From: Dehalococcoides mccartyi
GTDB taxonomy: Bacteria; Chloroflexota; Dehalococcoidia; GIF9; DYGU01
DNA length: 34,245 nucleotides
Reading direction: 5' to 3'
Assembly (NCBI GenBank): GCA_020724525.1
Contig: DYGU01000015.1
Coordinates: forward strand, 1-34,245
Made by a program: the position numbers and the translations under genes. Numbering within the stretch: the stretch's first letter is position 1; each line of letters starts with the position of its first letter. This document shows, one piece after another, positions 15,070 through 24,187 of this stretch. The notes below the pieces were generated by a model. It ran no database searches. It saw only the letters and a program-made list of their open reading frames with translations, and had not been told where the DNA came from.

Positions 15070-17565
15070 ATGAGAAGTGCTCTTACCAACTTACTGGCAC
15101 TCTGGATAGTGTTCTACGCTGTGCTGTTGTTTCTCTTACCTTTGCTAATTACTTTGCCCATCGCCCCAAAAGTGGTGCCAACCCCTGTGACAGCGCCGAG
15201 CCGCCTTGTCGATGAGGTAGTGTTCGTCGAAGAGCCTGGCTCGGCTAAGGCGGTCAGGATGCTTGAAGCGGGCGACATGCATGTTTGGGGTTTCCGCCTT
15301 CCGGATCCGGAGCTGGTACTGAGGGTCAAAGCCTCTCCGGTAATGGGCTATGAAACTTCTTATGGTTCGACGATAGAACTGACGTTCAACCCAGTAGGTC
15401 CAATGTTCCCCAAGACGGGCAAGCTCAACCCGTTCCATATCCCCGCTATTCGTGAGGCAATAAACTGGCTTATTGACCGTGCCTACATCGCCGAGGAGAT
15501 ATATGGGGGGTTGGCGGTAGTGCGGTATTTCCCCCTGTCGACCGCCTTCCCCGACTATGCGAGATTAGCACATATCGCCCGCGCTCTGGAAATCAAATAC
15601 GGGCACAATCCGGCGAAGGCAAAGGCGATTATTACCGAAGAGATGAAGAAGCTGGGTGCTACTTTGGTGGGTGGGAAATGGCACTACCGGGGAGAGCCGG
15701 TGAAGCTAATCTTTTTGATCCGCCCCGAGGATAAACGACGAGAGGTTGGTGACTATGTAGCCGGATTGCTGGAAGACCTGGGCTTTGTCGTCGATCGCCA
15801 GTACAAGAGGGCAGCCGAGGCCTCACCAATCTGGATTGGCAGCGACCCAGCCGAAGGACGCTGGCACCTTTACACCGGTGGCTGGATCAGCACTGTGATC
15901 AGTCGGGACCAGGCTGGCAACTTCAATTTCTATTACACACCGAGGGGTCGACCAGAGTTGCTCTGGCAAGCCTACACACCTTCCCCCGAACTGGACAGAA
16001 TCGCCGATATCCTCCATAGGCGGGACTATGGCACATGGCAGGAGAGGCAAGAGCTTATGGCGGAGGTGCTAAGGCTAACGATGACGGATTCTGTGCGCAT
16101 CTGGCTTGTGGACGCCATCGACGTCTGGCCACGGCGTGCTGAGGTTGCCCTGGCAGCCGACTTAGCCGGGGGCATCTCCGGCTCTTACCTCTGGCCATAC
16201 ACGCTGCGGTTTCTCAATAGGGAAGGCGGTACGGTTAAGTTCGGGTCTCCGAGTATCCTGACTGAACCGTGGAACCCCGTCGCCGGCACGAACTGGATCT
16301 TTGATGTCATGGTTATCCGCGCCACCGGCGGCAGTGCTGTACTACCGGATCCTTTTACGGGACTCCTCTGGTCCCACCGGATTAAATCGGCTGAAGTTTA
16401 TGTGAAGGAGGGTCTACCAGTTACCAGGACACACGACTGGCTCAAGTTGAGTTTCCTGCCGTCAATTCCAGTCCCCCAAGATGCCTGGATTGATTGGGAG
16501 CCTGTGGCGCAGAGGTTCCTTACCGTCAGAGAGGTGCATCCCGGCGGCTTGACGGCGCGAACAAAAACGGTAATCCATTATGCTGACGACCTATATGAAA
16601 GGCACTGGCATGATGGCACCAGATTATCTCTTGCTGACTTCGTGTTGGGGCTGATTCTCACCTTTGACCGGGCGAAGAAGGAGAGTGCTCTCTTTGATGA
16701 GGCTGAAGAGCCAGCTTTCGAGACGTTCATCCGCCACTTCCGCGGCGCCAGAATCGTGCAGGAGAATCCGCTTGTAACTGAGGTGTATAGTGACCTCATC
16801 TTTCTGGATGCGGAATGGATTGCTACCAGCGCCGTCGGTTACTTTTATACCACTGTGCCGTGGCACATGCTTGCCATCGGAATTCTGGCTGAGACAAACC
16901 GTGAGCTTGCCTTCTCCTCCAGTAAGGCAGACCGACTTAAGGTAGAATGGATGAGTTACATTGCTGGTCCCAGCCTTCCTGTCCTTGAGCGACACCGGGT
17001 TCGGGCGCAGACCGAGGGTTTTATTCCTTATCCAAACACCTTAAGAAAGTATGTAAGTGCCGAGGCGGCTAAAGAAAAGTATAAGGCTCTTGGCGAATGG
17101 TATCGAAAGAGAGGTCACTTCTGGGTGGGCAACGGTCCTTTCTATGTGCATTCAGTGCATCCTGTTGAGAAGATCATTGTCTTGCGGCGGTCGGGGGAAT
17201 ATCTCAAAATAGAGCCGAAGTGGCTCGCCTTCACCAAACCAAAAATTGCCCAGCTCAAGGTCTCGGGACCAGCCCAGGTTCGCATCGGGACAGATACTGA
17301 ATTTTTGGTGGAGGTCACCTTTAACGGCGAGCGCTACCCGGTGCTGGATGTGGACTTCGTGAGATTCCTTGTCTTTGATGCTCGCGGCGAATTGGCGATC
17401 ACGGGGGATGCTGAGGTTGTTCGGGACGGACTATGGCGGACCAGGCTCACCTCGGAACAGACCAGACTTCTCCCGGTTGGCTCCAACCGGCTTGAGGTGA
17501 TTGTTTCATCTCGAGTCGTTAGCATTCCTTCCTTCGAGTCGTTTGCTTTCGTGACGCTACCTTAG
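15070..17565 (+). CDS. Family 5 ABC transporter substrate-binding protein (oligopeptide type)
   Basis: An 831-residue exported protein. Residues 7-30 form a hydrophobic signal or anchor (LLALWIVFYAVLLFLLPLLI). The body resembles SBP_bac_5 proteins (DppA/OppA/NikA), with recognisable stretches NPFHIPAIREAINWLIDRAY, LLEDLGFVVDRQY, HWHDGTRLSLADFVLG and KRGHFWVGNGPFYV. It is much longer than the usual 500-600 residues: there is a large middle region, and the last 90 residues (from about 740) look like an Ig-like beta domain. It heads an operon with two permeases and two ATPases. The substrate cannot be told; peptides are the default guess. Base composition is GC-richer than the flanks by eye. Confidence 0.85.
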   Translation: MRSALTNLLALWIVFYAVLLFLLPLLITLPIAPKVVPTPVTAPSRLVDEVVFVEEPGSAKAVRMLEAGDMHVWGFRLPDPELVLRVKASPVMGYETSYGSTIELTFNPVGPMFPKTGKLNPFHIPAIREAINWLIDRAYIAEEIYGGLAVVRYFPLSTAFPDYARLAHIARALEIKYGHNPAKAKAIITEEMKKLGATLVGGKWHYRGEPVKLIFLIRPEDKRREVGDYVAGLLEDLGFVVDRQYKRAAEASPIWIGSDPAEGRWHLYTGGWISTVISRDQAGNFNFYYTPRGRPELLWQAYTPSPELDRIADILHRRDYGTWQERQELMAEVLRLTMTDSVRIWLVDAIDVWPRRAEVALAADLAGGISGSYLWPYTLRFLNREGGTVKFGSPSILTEPWNPVAGTNWIFDVMVIRATGGSAVLPDPFTGLLWSHRIKSAEVYVKEGLPVTRTHDWLKLSFLPSIPVPQDAWIDWEPVAQRFLTVREVHPGGLTARTKTVIHYADDLYERHWHDGTRLSLADFVLGLILTFDRAKKESALFDEAEEPAFETFIRHFRGARIVQENPLVTEVYSDLIFLDAEWIATSAVGYFYTTVPWHMLAIGILAETNRELAFSSSKADRLKVEWMSYIAGPSLPVLERHRVRAQTEGFIPYPNTLRKYVSAEAAKEKYKALGEWYRKRGHFWVGNGPFYVHSVHPVEKIIVLRRSGEYLKIEPKWLAFTKPKIAQLKVSGPAQVRIGTDTEFLVEVTFNGERYPVLDVDFVRFLVFDARGELAITGDAEVVRDGLWRTRLTSEQTRLLPVGSNRLEVIVSSRVVSIPSFESFAFVTLP

Positions 17566-17588
17566 GAACATCCTTAGAAGACTTTGCC

Positions 17589-18686
17589 GTGAGAAGGCGT
17601 TTAGCGTTGCCTCCTGCCTTGAGCAGGGTTACAAAATATACTCTCTACAGAGCTATTACCCTCTTCCTAACTGTTGTCGTAGGCGTGTATCTTACCATCG
17701 TCATTGCTAATATGGGTGGTCATATCGATAAGATTAGAATTGCTCAAATTCGGGAAGCAGTAGGAGCACGTCTCCTTGTTGACCCACAGGTACAAGCACT
17801 ACCGGCAAGTGAGATCCACAAGCGCATTGAGCAACAAGTGAACCTTGAGAGCCAGCGCCTTGGGCTGGACAAGCCATTCATGCTGCGCAGCTTCAATTAT
17901 CTCAGTGATGCCCTCTCGCTTTCTCTTGGGCGCGCTGAAGTCCTGACCAGTGATAGCGGCTCGAGACAAGTACGATTAATTCTGGTTGAGCGTCTCCCAG
18001 CGACACTCCTGCTCTTTGCCACCGCTAACCTTCTGCTCTTCTTCGTTGCCATATTCGTTGGTCTCTTCCTTTCCCGACGGTATGGCAGCTTTCTTGACCG
18101 GGCAGTGGTCGCCTTAGCTCCTGTCTCGGCAGCGCCCTCCTGGTTTTACGGGATTTTTCTCATCCTTATCTTTGCTGCTCTGCTAAAAGTCTTGCCCTTC
18201 GGGGGTATGGTGTCAGCACCGCCCCCTGGACCGGCGCTGCTATATAGTCTTAGCGTGCTCAAGCATCTCATCCTGCCGGTGAGTGCTATCCTGATTGGAG
18301 CGATTTTCGTTACTATCTACTCGTGGCGAACTTTTTTCCTCATCTACTCAGCTGAGGACTATGTAGAGATGGCAAAAGCCAAAGGGCTGTCGTCGGGCAC
18401 TATTGAGCGGCGGTATATCCTGCGACCAACCCTGCCCACAATTATCACTACCTTTTCTCTGGGGATTATTGGTATCTGGACTGGATCAATCATCCTCGAA
18501 ATCGTGTTCAACTGGCCTGGGGTTGGACGGCTTCTCTTTCAGGCAATTGGGGCTTTTGATACCCCGGTCATCGTGGGCGCTGTTGTCATCTACGCCTACC
18601 TTTTGGCGCTCACCGTCTTTCTCCTCGATATCGCCTATGCACTCGTCGATCCCCGAGTGAAGGTTGGGGGGGAGGGGAAGCCATGA
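17589..18686 (+). CDS. ABC transporter permease, DppB/OppB type
   Basis: A 365-residue membrane protein starting with GTG 23 bp after the binding-protein gene. The N-terminal helix (YRAITLFLTVVVGVYLTIVI) is followed by an extracytoplasmic loop of about 90 residues, then five helices of the transporter core. The ATPase-contact loop is visible as DYVEMAKAKGLSSGTIERRY followed by ILRPTLP, near residues 257-283. The family C-terminus DPRVKVGG is present. It forms the translocation channel with the next gene, whose start overlaps this stop by 4 bases. Confidence 0.9.
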   Translation: MRRRLALPPALSRVTKYTLYRAITLFLTVVVGVYLTIVIANMGGHIDKIRIAQIREAVGARLLVDPQVQALPASEIHKRIEQQVNLESQRLGLDKPFMLRSFNYLSDALSLSLGRAEVLTSDSGSRQVRLILVERLPATLLLFATANLLLFFVAIFVGLFLSRRYGSFLDRAVVALAPVSAAPSWFYGIFLILIFAALLKVLPFGGMVSAPPPGPALLYSLSVLKHLILPVSAILIGAIFVTIYSWRTFFLIYSAEDYVEMAKAKGLSSGTIERRYILRPTLPTIITTFSLGIIGIWTGSIILEIVFNWPGVGRLLFQAIGAFDTPVIVGAVVIYAYLLALTVFLLDIAYALVDPRVKVGGEGKP

Positions 18687-20020
18687 CTGCGTTGCGGCAA
18701 GGGTTAAAACAACTAGGACGGCATCCGTCTGCCGTTGTTGGAATAATCATCATAGTTGGGCTTATTTGCCTTGCTATCTACGCAGTAACCACCATTCCCT
18801 ACGGCGAGGCTATTAGGTTGTGGCGAGGAGGAGAGGGTGTCTGGGACGAAAGCCCCCGAAACGCTCTGCCAGGATGGGTCAACCTCCTACCGGGAACCAA
18901 CCTGCCCAACACATTGGTTCTGAGCACAAAGAATGGAGTGAGCAAATCGGTAGAGGTGTTACCAGCAGGCGTCAAAGCAGTAGGGGTCGCCATGCCATTC
19001 GACTACTGGTACGATGACTTTCCCAGCGAGCTCGCGCTCTTCTTTGAAGCCCGATTCGACCGGTGGAAACCAAAGGTCTCTATGTTCTGGCTGACTCCGG
19101 ATCGGCGGCAGATACCGCTCGGAGAGCGCAGCCTCTCAGCCAGTGAGCGCTATAGCATCTCGCTTGATCCACGCCTGAGGGAGAGACTGCGAGGGCAGTT
19201 ACCAGAGGTAGGCCTGTTCGCCGACCCGACTAAAAAGACCATCGTGCTGAAAGGTCGCTATGAACTGGTCATTGAGGCACTGGTATTTGAGGAGGCATCT
19301 GACATCGATGCCAAGCTTGTCGTTTACGGCAAGGTGAAGGGTCTGGCAGGGACAGATGACCGGCGGCGTGACTTATGGATAGCGCTCCTGTGGGGGACAC
19401 CAATCGCGCTGGCATTCGGGCTCCTGGCTGCTGTTGGCTCAACTATTACTACCTTAATTATAGCCGCCATAGGCGTCTGGTACGGGAGATGGGTCGATGC
19501 TGTCATCCAGCGCATCACTGAGGTGAATGCCATCTTGCCGGGGCTGCCCATCCTCATCCTGGTGGGGACATTCTATTCGCGCAGCATCTGGGTAATGCTG
19601 GGAGTAATCGTCCTTCTCGGCATCTTCAGCCTCAGCATCAAGGTCTATCGGTCGATTTTCCTGCAGGTGAAGGAAGCACCTTATATCGAGGCGGCACGGG
19701 CTTACGGGGCCGGGAACCTGCGGATCGTCTTCCGTTACATGGTGCCCAAGGTTGTTCCTGTGCTTGTTCCCCAGTTTGTCCTTCTCATACCATCTCTGGT
19801 GTTTCTGGAAGCAGCGCTGGCTATCCTGGGTTTGGGCGACCCTGTCCTCCCCACCTGGGGCAAGGTGTTGAACGACGCTTTCCAAAGCGGCGCGCTGTAT
19901 AAGGGCTACTACCACTGGGTGGTGATGCCCTCCATCTTCCTGATCGTGACCGGGCTCGGCTTTGCCATGCTCGGATACACGCTTGACCGAATCTTCAACC
20001 CCAGACTGAGGGTAGAGTGA
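18683..20020 (+). CDS. ABC transporter permease, DppC/OppC type, with large insert
   Basis: A 445-residue permease, about 150 longer than usual DppC proteins. After the first membrane helix (VVGIIIIVGLICLAIYAV) there is a soluble region of roughly 170 residues with FDYWYDDFPSELALFFEARF and FWLTPDRRQIPL. The core helices start near residue 230 at LWIALLWGTPIALAFGLLAA. The ATPase-contact loop is PYIEAARAYGAGNLRIVFRY, and the C-terminus is FNPRLRVE. The inserted domain is predicted to face outward and may help dock the oversized binding protein; that is inference. ATGA overlap couples it to the upstream permease. Confidence 0.88.
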   Translation: MTALRQGLKQLGRHPSAVVGIIIIVGLICLAIYAVTTIPYGEAIRLWRGGEGVWDESPRNALPGWVNLLPGTNLPNTLVLSTKNGVSKSVEVLPAGVKAVGVAMPFDYWYDDFPSELALFFEARFDRWKPKVSMFWLTPDRRQIPLGERSLSASERYSISLDPRLRERLRGQLPEVGLFADPTKKTIVLKGRYELVIEALVFEEASDIDAKLVVYGKVKGLAGTDDRRRDLWIALLWGTPIALAFGLLAAVGSTITTLIIAAIGVWYGRWVDAVIQRITEVNAILPGLPILILVGTFYSRSIWVMLGVIVLLGIFSLSIKVYRSIFLQVKEAPYIEAARAYGAGNLRIVFRYMVPKVVPVLVPQFVLLIPSLVFLEAALAILGLGDPVLPTWGKVLNDAFQSGALYKGYYHWVVMPSIFLIVTGLGFAMLGYTLDRIFNPRLRVE

Positions 20021-20976
20021 TGGAAGAAGTGCTCCTACGAGTCGAAGAACTGTGCCTCCACTACCGTACCTCCAGAGGGATTGTACAGGTGGTGGATAGC
20101 GTCAGCTTTGAGGTTGGTCGCAACCAAGCTCTGGCAGTCATTGGCGAGTCGGGCTGCGGCAAGAGCTCCCTGGCCCGGGCTATCTTACGCCTGCTTCCCC
20201 GCAACGTCGCCGTCTACACAGGGGGGGTCTTTTTGGATGGAACCAATGTTATGCTGCTGGGGGAGGAACGTTTCCGACAGGAAGTGCGCTGGGTTAAGGT
20301 GTCCCTTGTGCCACAAGCGGTGATGAACTCATTAAACCCCGTCGTGAAGGTTGGCGATCAGGTGGCAGAACCACTGGTGACCCATAACCTCGTGAAGAAA
20401 GCAGAAGCACAGGAACGGGCTAAACAAGTTTTCCGCCTTGTTGGCGTGCCCTTGGATTTTCTCCAGCGCTACGCCTTTGAGTTGAGCGGAGGGATGCGGC
20501 AGCGGATGGCAATAGCAATGGCATTAGTGGCAGACCCATCACTGGTCATCCTTGACGAACCAACTTCAGCGCTGGACGTGCTGACTCAAGCCAACATCCT
20601 AAATATGCTTAAACGGATCAAGCGAGAGTTCCAAAGGAGCTTCATCCTCATCAGCCATGATGTAGCTACCTCCAGCGAGCTGGCAGATAGCGTAGCTGTT
20701 ATGTACGCAGGACAAATTGTGGAAGTAAGCAATGCGGCACACTTCTACCATGAGCCGCTCCATCCGTACTCGCAGAAGCTCATGGCGAGCGTGCCCAGGC
20801 TCCGCCAGGACAGAAAACCAGAGTTTATTCCGGGACAACCAGCCAGCCTGATTAATCCGGCGAAGAATTGCCGTTTTGCACCACGCTGCCAGCTTCGGTT
20901 TTCCGAATGCGAGCAGGAGCCACCTTTCTTCGAGTGTGGCGACAGGGGGAGGGTGAAGTGCTGGCGGTATGCATGA
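20020..20976 (+). CDS. Oligopeptide ABC transporter ATPase, DppD type
   Basis: A 318-residue cytoplasmic ATPase. Walker A is GESGCGKSS (about residues 43-51), the signature is LSGGMRQR, Walker B is LVILDEPTSALD and the switch His is in ILISHD. The C-terminal oligopeptide-transporter extension carries NCRFAPRCQLRFSECEQEPP, whose cysteine pattern in some relatives binds an iron-sulfur cluster. The start is taken as the ATG at 20020, which overlaps the permease stop by one base; a GTG at 20017 is the alternative. It powers the permease pair together with the next ATPase. Confidence 0.92.
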   Translation: MEEVLLRVEELCLHYRTSRGIVQVVDSVSFEVGRNQALAVIGESGCGKSSLARAILRLLPRNVAVYTGGVFLDGTNVMLLGEERFRQEVRWVKVSLVPQAVMNSLNPVVKVGDQVAEPLVTHNLVKKAEAQERAKQVFRLVGVPLDFLQRYAFELSGGMRQRMAIAMALVADPSLVILDEPTSALDVLTQANILNMLKRIKREFQRSFILISHDVATSSELADSVAVMYAGQIVEVSNAAHFYHEPLHPYSQKLMASVPRLRQDRKPEFIPGQPASLINPAKNCRFAPRCQLRFSECEQEPPFFECGDRGRVKCWRYA

Positions 20977-21968
20977 GACAAGGTGTTAAGGAAAGCCCAC
21001 TTCTATCGGTGCGTGGTCTGCACATGTGGTTCGAACTTCGGCGGTGGGGCTTTGGACGTACCGGGTTTGTGCGGGCAGTTGCTGGCGTGAGCTTCAACAT
21101 GAGACGGGGGGAGGCTATAGCTGTGGTCGGCGAGAGTGGCTGTGGCAAATCCACGCTGGCGAAAACTATCCTGGGCCTGTACCAGCCAACCGAGGGCGAG
21201 GTTATCTTTGAAGGGAAAAGCCTGAATGGCATGGGGATAAAGAAGAGGCAATGGTACTGCTCCCAGGTTGGCTATGTGCAGCAAGACCCGTATGGAGCAC
21301 TCCCATCCTTCATGAATGTGCATCGCATCCTGGAAGAACCTCTTATTGTTAATAGGGTTAAAAACAGCCGTGAAAGGCAAAGCCGTGTCCGCGAAGCACT
21401 TGAAGAGGTGAGGCTGGTGCCCCCCGATGAGTTGTTGTCTAAGTTCCCTCACATGCTCAGCGGTGGCCAGCAGCAAAGGTTAGTGATTGCCCGGGCGATT
21501 ATCCTCCGTCCCAAGCTCATCGTGGCTGATGAGCCGGTTTCAATGCTTGACGCCTCGGTGCGGGTGGAAATTCTCGAGCTTTTGAAACAACTACAGCATC
21601 AGCATAACCTCGGCGTAATTTATATCACGCACGACCTCGCCACAGTGCGCTACTTTTCAGAGCGCGTTTTAGTAATGTACGCTGGCAAGGTGGTCGAGGC
21701 GACGGAAGTGGGGAGCCTTTTGTCTGACCCGTGCCATCCTTACACCAGAGCCCTTATTGTGGCAATCTCTGATCCTGATGCGGCAAACCTTGAGACCTTC
21801 AAAGAGGTGCCTCCGGGAGAGCCGCCAAGCCTCCTCAACCCTCCCTCGGGATGCTGTTTCCACCCACGGTGTCCTTCCGCTATCCACAGGCTATGCAACA
21901 AGGAGGAACCCCCACAATTCGAAGTCAAACCGGGACACCTGGTGATGTGCTGGCTTTATCGCAAGTGA
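20973..21968 (+). CDS. Oligopeptide ABC transporter ATPase, DppF type
   Basis: A 331-residue ATPase with Walker A GESGCGKST, signature LSGGQQQRLVIARA, Walker B LIVADEPVSMLD and the switch His in IYITHD. The C-terminal extension has CCFHPRCPSAIHRLCNKEEP. The open frame runs back to 20868, but the ATG at 20973 is chosen: it overlaps the DppD stop as ATGA, and family homology starts shortly after it (LLSVRGLHMWFELR). It is the second ATPase of the heterodimer. Confidence 0.92.
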   Translation: MRQGVKESPLLSVRGLHMWFELRRWGFGRTGFVRAVAGVSFNMRRGEAIAVVGESGCGKSTLAKTILGLYQPTEGEVIFEGKSLNGMGIKKRQWYCSQVGYVQQDPYGALPSFMNVHRILEEPLIVNRVKNSRERQSRVREALEEVRLVPPDELLSKFPHMLSGGQQQRLVIARAIILRPKLIVADEPVSMLDASVRVEILELLKQLQHQHNLGVIYITHDLATVRYFSERVLVMYAGKVVEATEVGSLLSDPCHPYTRALIVAISDPDAANLETFKEVPPGEPPSLLNPPSGCCFHPRCPSAIHRLCNKEEPPQFEVKPGHLVMCWLYRK

Positions 21969-22150
21969 AGATACTAAACCCTCTGAATTTGATCACCGTT
22001 GGCTTGACATTCATCATTGGGGGATTCTTGTTACTTTTTTCCATGGTCATCCGGCTGATTGCCCCCAGTTTTGCACTAAGCTTTCTTGCTTATATTGCCT
22101 GCTCAACTGGACTAATTCTGGGGCTTATCGGTGTCATTTTGCGCCGGTGA
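21965..22150 (+). CDS. Small two-helix membrane protein coupled to the ABC operon
   Basis: A 61-residue protein starting with GTG that overlaps the DppF stop as GTGA, a classic translational coupling arrangement. It has two membrane helices (LITVGLTFIIGGFLLLFSMV and AYIACSTGLILGLIGVIL) and ends in a positive RR. I do not recognise a family. The overlap says it is made together with the transporter, so an accessory or stabilising subunit is a reasonable inference. A GTG at 21947 is a less likely start. Confidence 0.6.
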   Translation: MKILNPLNLITVGLTFIIGGFLLLFSMVIRLIAPSFALSFLAYIACSTGLILGLIGVILRR

Positions 22151-22253
22151 CCAGAAGCTAATAGTCTCAGGCTTGTGGGCAAAGGAAGGGCTAAACAAGG
22201 TATTGTAACACCTGACATTTTGGTGATGAGAATGTTTATAATAATCTATTTTC

Positions 22254-22287
22254 AATGTAGCGCGACCCTTTAGCCTCGCACTACATT
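22254..22287. terminator. Imperfect 12-bp hairpin after the ABC operon
   Basis: AATGTAGCGCGA (22254-22265) and TCGCACTACATT (22276-22287) pair with one mismatch. Outer GTTTATAAT (22234-22242) and ATTATAAAC (22285-22293) are also complementary. It lies in the 180-bp gap between the transporter operon and the protease gene, so it could be a terminator or a leader structure for the latter. Confidence 0.4.
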
Positions 22288-22330
22288 ATAAACAACCACT
22301 GGTGATTTATCTGGCAATTTGTGATAATTC

Positions 22331-23242
22331 ATGATAAAATTAGTCAAAATTGCTGGAGTTGCCGTGAGTCGTATTTGGGATAGACTTGAAGTTATAAAGA
22401 AGTTGGGGCACCACCCAAAATATTCGGTCGTCCTTTTTATACTTCTTGGTTTACTTCTTGGTTTTCTCATCTCCTCTATTTCTATAAGACAACCACAGGT
22501 TGGTTTCATAACTATTTCCGGGATTATTGTCGATCAGAAGACGACAGATGATATTGTCAAGATGATAAATTATGCTAATGACAATAGCCGGATAAAAGGT
22601 GTGGTTATAAAGATAGATAGTCCGGGAGGAGTGGCAGCCGCTATTGAAGAGGTCTATCTTAACCTGGTTACATTGAAAAGGAATAAGCCAGTAGTTGCCT
22701 CTATTGGTCGGAGAGCTTTGAGTGGTGGCTACTATATTGCTTCGGCATCTCATTTTATCTACTCCAAACCTACTTCACTGGTTGGTGGGGTAGGTGCCTT
22801 GGTTTTCTTGCCCAAGCCTGAAGATTTGAAAGAGGATGTAATAGGCTCTGGTCCCTTCAAGGAGAGTGGAGGCCCAGCAAGGCACTGGCTTGGAGCTCTT
22901 GATATGGTAAAGCAAGCCTTTATTCAAGCCGTTGTCTCTCAGCGAGGGCAAAGCCTCAAAATTGATGCCGTAGAGTTATCCGAAGCTAAGGCTTACATTG
23001 GTATTGAAGCAATTAAACTCGGACTGGTTGATAAAATGGGGACAGATAAGGAAGCCGAGAAAAAAGCCGCTTCACTTGCCGGTGTTAGAAATTACAAACT
23101 GGTGGATATAAACCAGGAGCTAAAGATTTATCCATCATGGTGGGGCTGGTTCCTTTCTGAAACCACCGCTGAAGCCGACCTTATGAAACTCTCTACTGGT
23201 CTATCACCCATTTATTACTACTTATATATTGAGCAAAGATAA
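22331..23242 (+). CDS. S49 family membrane serine protease (SppA-like)
   Basis: A 303-residue protein with one N-terminal membrane helix (YSVVLFILLGLLLGFLISSI, about 31-50) and an extracytoplasmic S49/ClpP-like domain. The oxyanion-side motif is KIDSPGGVAAAIEEVY. The candidate nucleophile is Ser131 in RALSGGYYIASAS, and the partner lysine is probably Lys177 in SGPFKESGGP, by comparison with Bacillus and archaeal SppA. SppA enzymes degrade signal-peptide remnants or membrane proteins. A probable partner gene starts 5 bp downstream. The size fits the short SppA form rather than the double-domain E. coli form. Confidence 0.9.
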   Translation: MIKLVKIAGVAVSRIWDRLEVIKKLGHHPKYSVVLFILLGLLLGFLISSISIRQPQVGFITISGIIVDQKTTDDIVKMINYANDNSRIKGVVIKIDSPGGVAAAIEEVYLNLVTLKRNKPVVASIGRRALSGGYYIASASHFIYSKPTSLVGGVGALVFLPKPEDLKEDVIGSGPFKESGGPARHWLGALDMVKQAFIQAVVSQRGQSLKIDAVELSEAKAYIGIEAIKLGLVDKMGTDKEAEKKAASLAGVRNYKLVDINQELKIYPSWWGWFLSETTAEADLMKLSTGLSPIYYYLYIEQR

Positions 23243-23247
23243 GCTAA

Positions 23248-24066
23248 ATGAAAGGGCTAAGGTTCCTATTTATAGGCGTGCTCGTTTTCATCCTGGCTCA
23301 GGGGTTGTTCTTTTATAAAGGCTGGTATTTTGTCCCCAAATTGAAAACGCCAGGGTTTGAACAAATTATTGCCCCAGTCTACGAGCCGGTTGAGTTTGTT
23401 GATAGTATTCCTGAGAAGAAGAAAGGTAAAGTAGTAGTTGACCTGGCGCATAATAACAATTTTAGCTTGTCAGAACTTAATGTCTTATTTCTGCGAGTCC
23501 TCTCCCGAGGCTTTACTATTGAACTCCAGCGCAGTGCCTGGGAACTCAAAGGTTCCCTATCGGATGCCAATGCCCTGATCATTATCTGCCCAAAGAAAGA
23601 TTTTTCTAAGGAGACTATTAAGGCCATAGACGAATTTGTTGGTCGAGGTAAAAAGGTATTACTTATTGGCGACCCAACCCGAGTAAGTGAGATTAACAGC
23701 GTCTCTTTTGGCTTTAATCTTATCTTTGAGCCCGACTACCTCTACAACCTTAAGGATTACGAGGCTAATTACCGAAATATCTTTGTAACTAAATTCACAG
23801 ATAATGCGGTCACTAAAGGTCTAAAAAAGATTGTTTTATATACTACTGGTTCTATTAGTTCCCCTGACCTGGGTATTGCCTTTAGTGACGAAAATACTTT
23901 CTCGTCTTTGTTCCCCTATAGGAAAAGTCTATCGCCTATCGCTCTTGCCAAAGAAGGCAAGGTGTTAGCTATTTACGATCTTACCTTCTTCGCTGAACCC
24001 TGGAACACAGTTGTTGACAATAATCAGCTTATTAGCAATATTGCTGATTGGCTTGTCGGTAACTAA
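23248..24066 (+). CDS. DUF4350-like exported protein paired with the S49 protease
   Basis: A 272-residue protein with a signal anchor (LRFLFIGVLVFILAQGLFFY, residues 4-23) and a soluble outer domain. It contains VVVDLAHNNNFSLSELNVLF, SLSDANALIIICPKKDFS and FVGRGKKVLLIGDPTR, typical of the Rossmann-like DUF4350/GldG-type fold that may bind ligands or partners rather than catalyse. It is 5 bp after the protease gene, so the two are almost surely one operon. A role in presenting substrates or regulating the protease is inference. The family call is moderate. Confidence 0.7.
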   Translation: MKGLRFLFIGVLVFILAQGLFFYKGWYFVPKLKTPGFEQIIAPVYEPVEFVDSIPEKKKGKVVVDLAHNNNFSLSELNVLFLRVLSRGFTIELQRSAWELKGSLSDANALIIICPKKDFSKETIKAIDEFVGRGKKVLLIGDPTRVSEINSVSFGFNLIFEPDYLYNLKDYEANYRNIFVTKFTDNAVTKGLKKIVLYTTGSISSPDLGIAFSDENTFSSLFPYRKSLSPIALAKEGKVLAIYDLTFFAEPWNTVVDNNQLISNIADWLVGN

Positions 24067-24076
24067 TAGAATAACT

Positions 24077-24187
24077 TTAGAACTTTTTGCGAGGCTTTTC
24101 TGGTTTTGACTCTTTGGTTTGTCGCTTTACCGCTTTGCCTGATTTGAAGCGATTTAGATTCAGAAAACCTTTCTTTCCCTTAGCCAT
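24077..24187 (-). CDS. Possible tiny Lys-rich protein (36 residues)
   Basis: The minus-strand frame starts MAKGKKGFLNLNRFKSG and ends KPEKPRKKF. Very basic composition without frame interruption is suggestive, but the Shine-Dalgarno (AGGA) is too close to the ATG. Just upstream on the same strand, fragments VDNPDVQVAAVLNSSWK and RLGIQTPEDVDKAILRFK lie in two other frames. This could therefore be the tail of a decayed gene rather than an intact small one. Confidence 0.3.
   Translation of the reverse strand: MAKGKKGFLNLNRFKSGKAVKRQTKESKPEKPRKKF

Noticed and set aside
20868-20972. Upstream start of the DppF-type ATPase
   Set aside because: The extension is translated from the DppD C-terminal coding region in another frame; ATG at 20973 gives the usual ATGA overlap and the family N-terminus.
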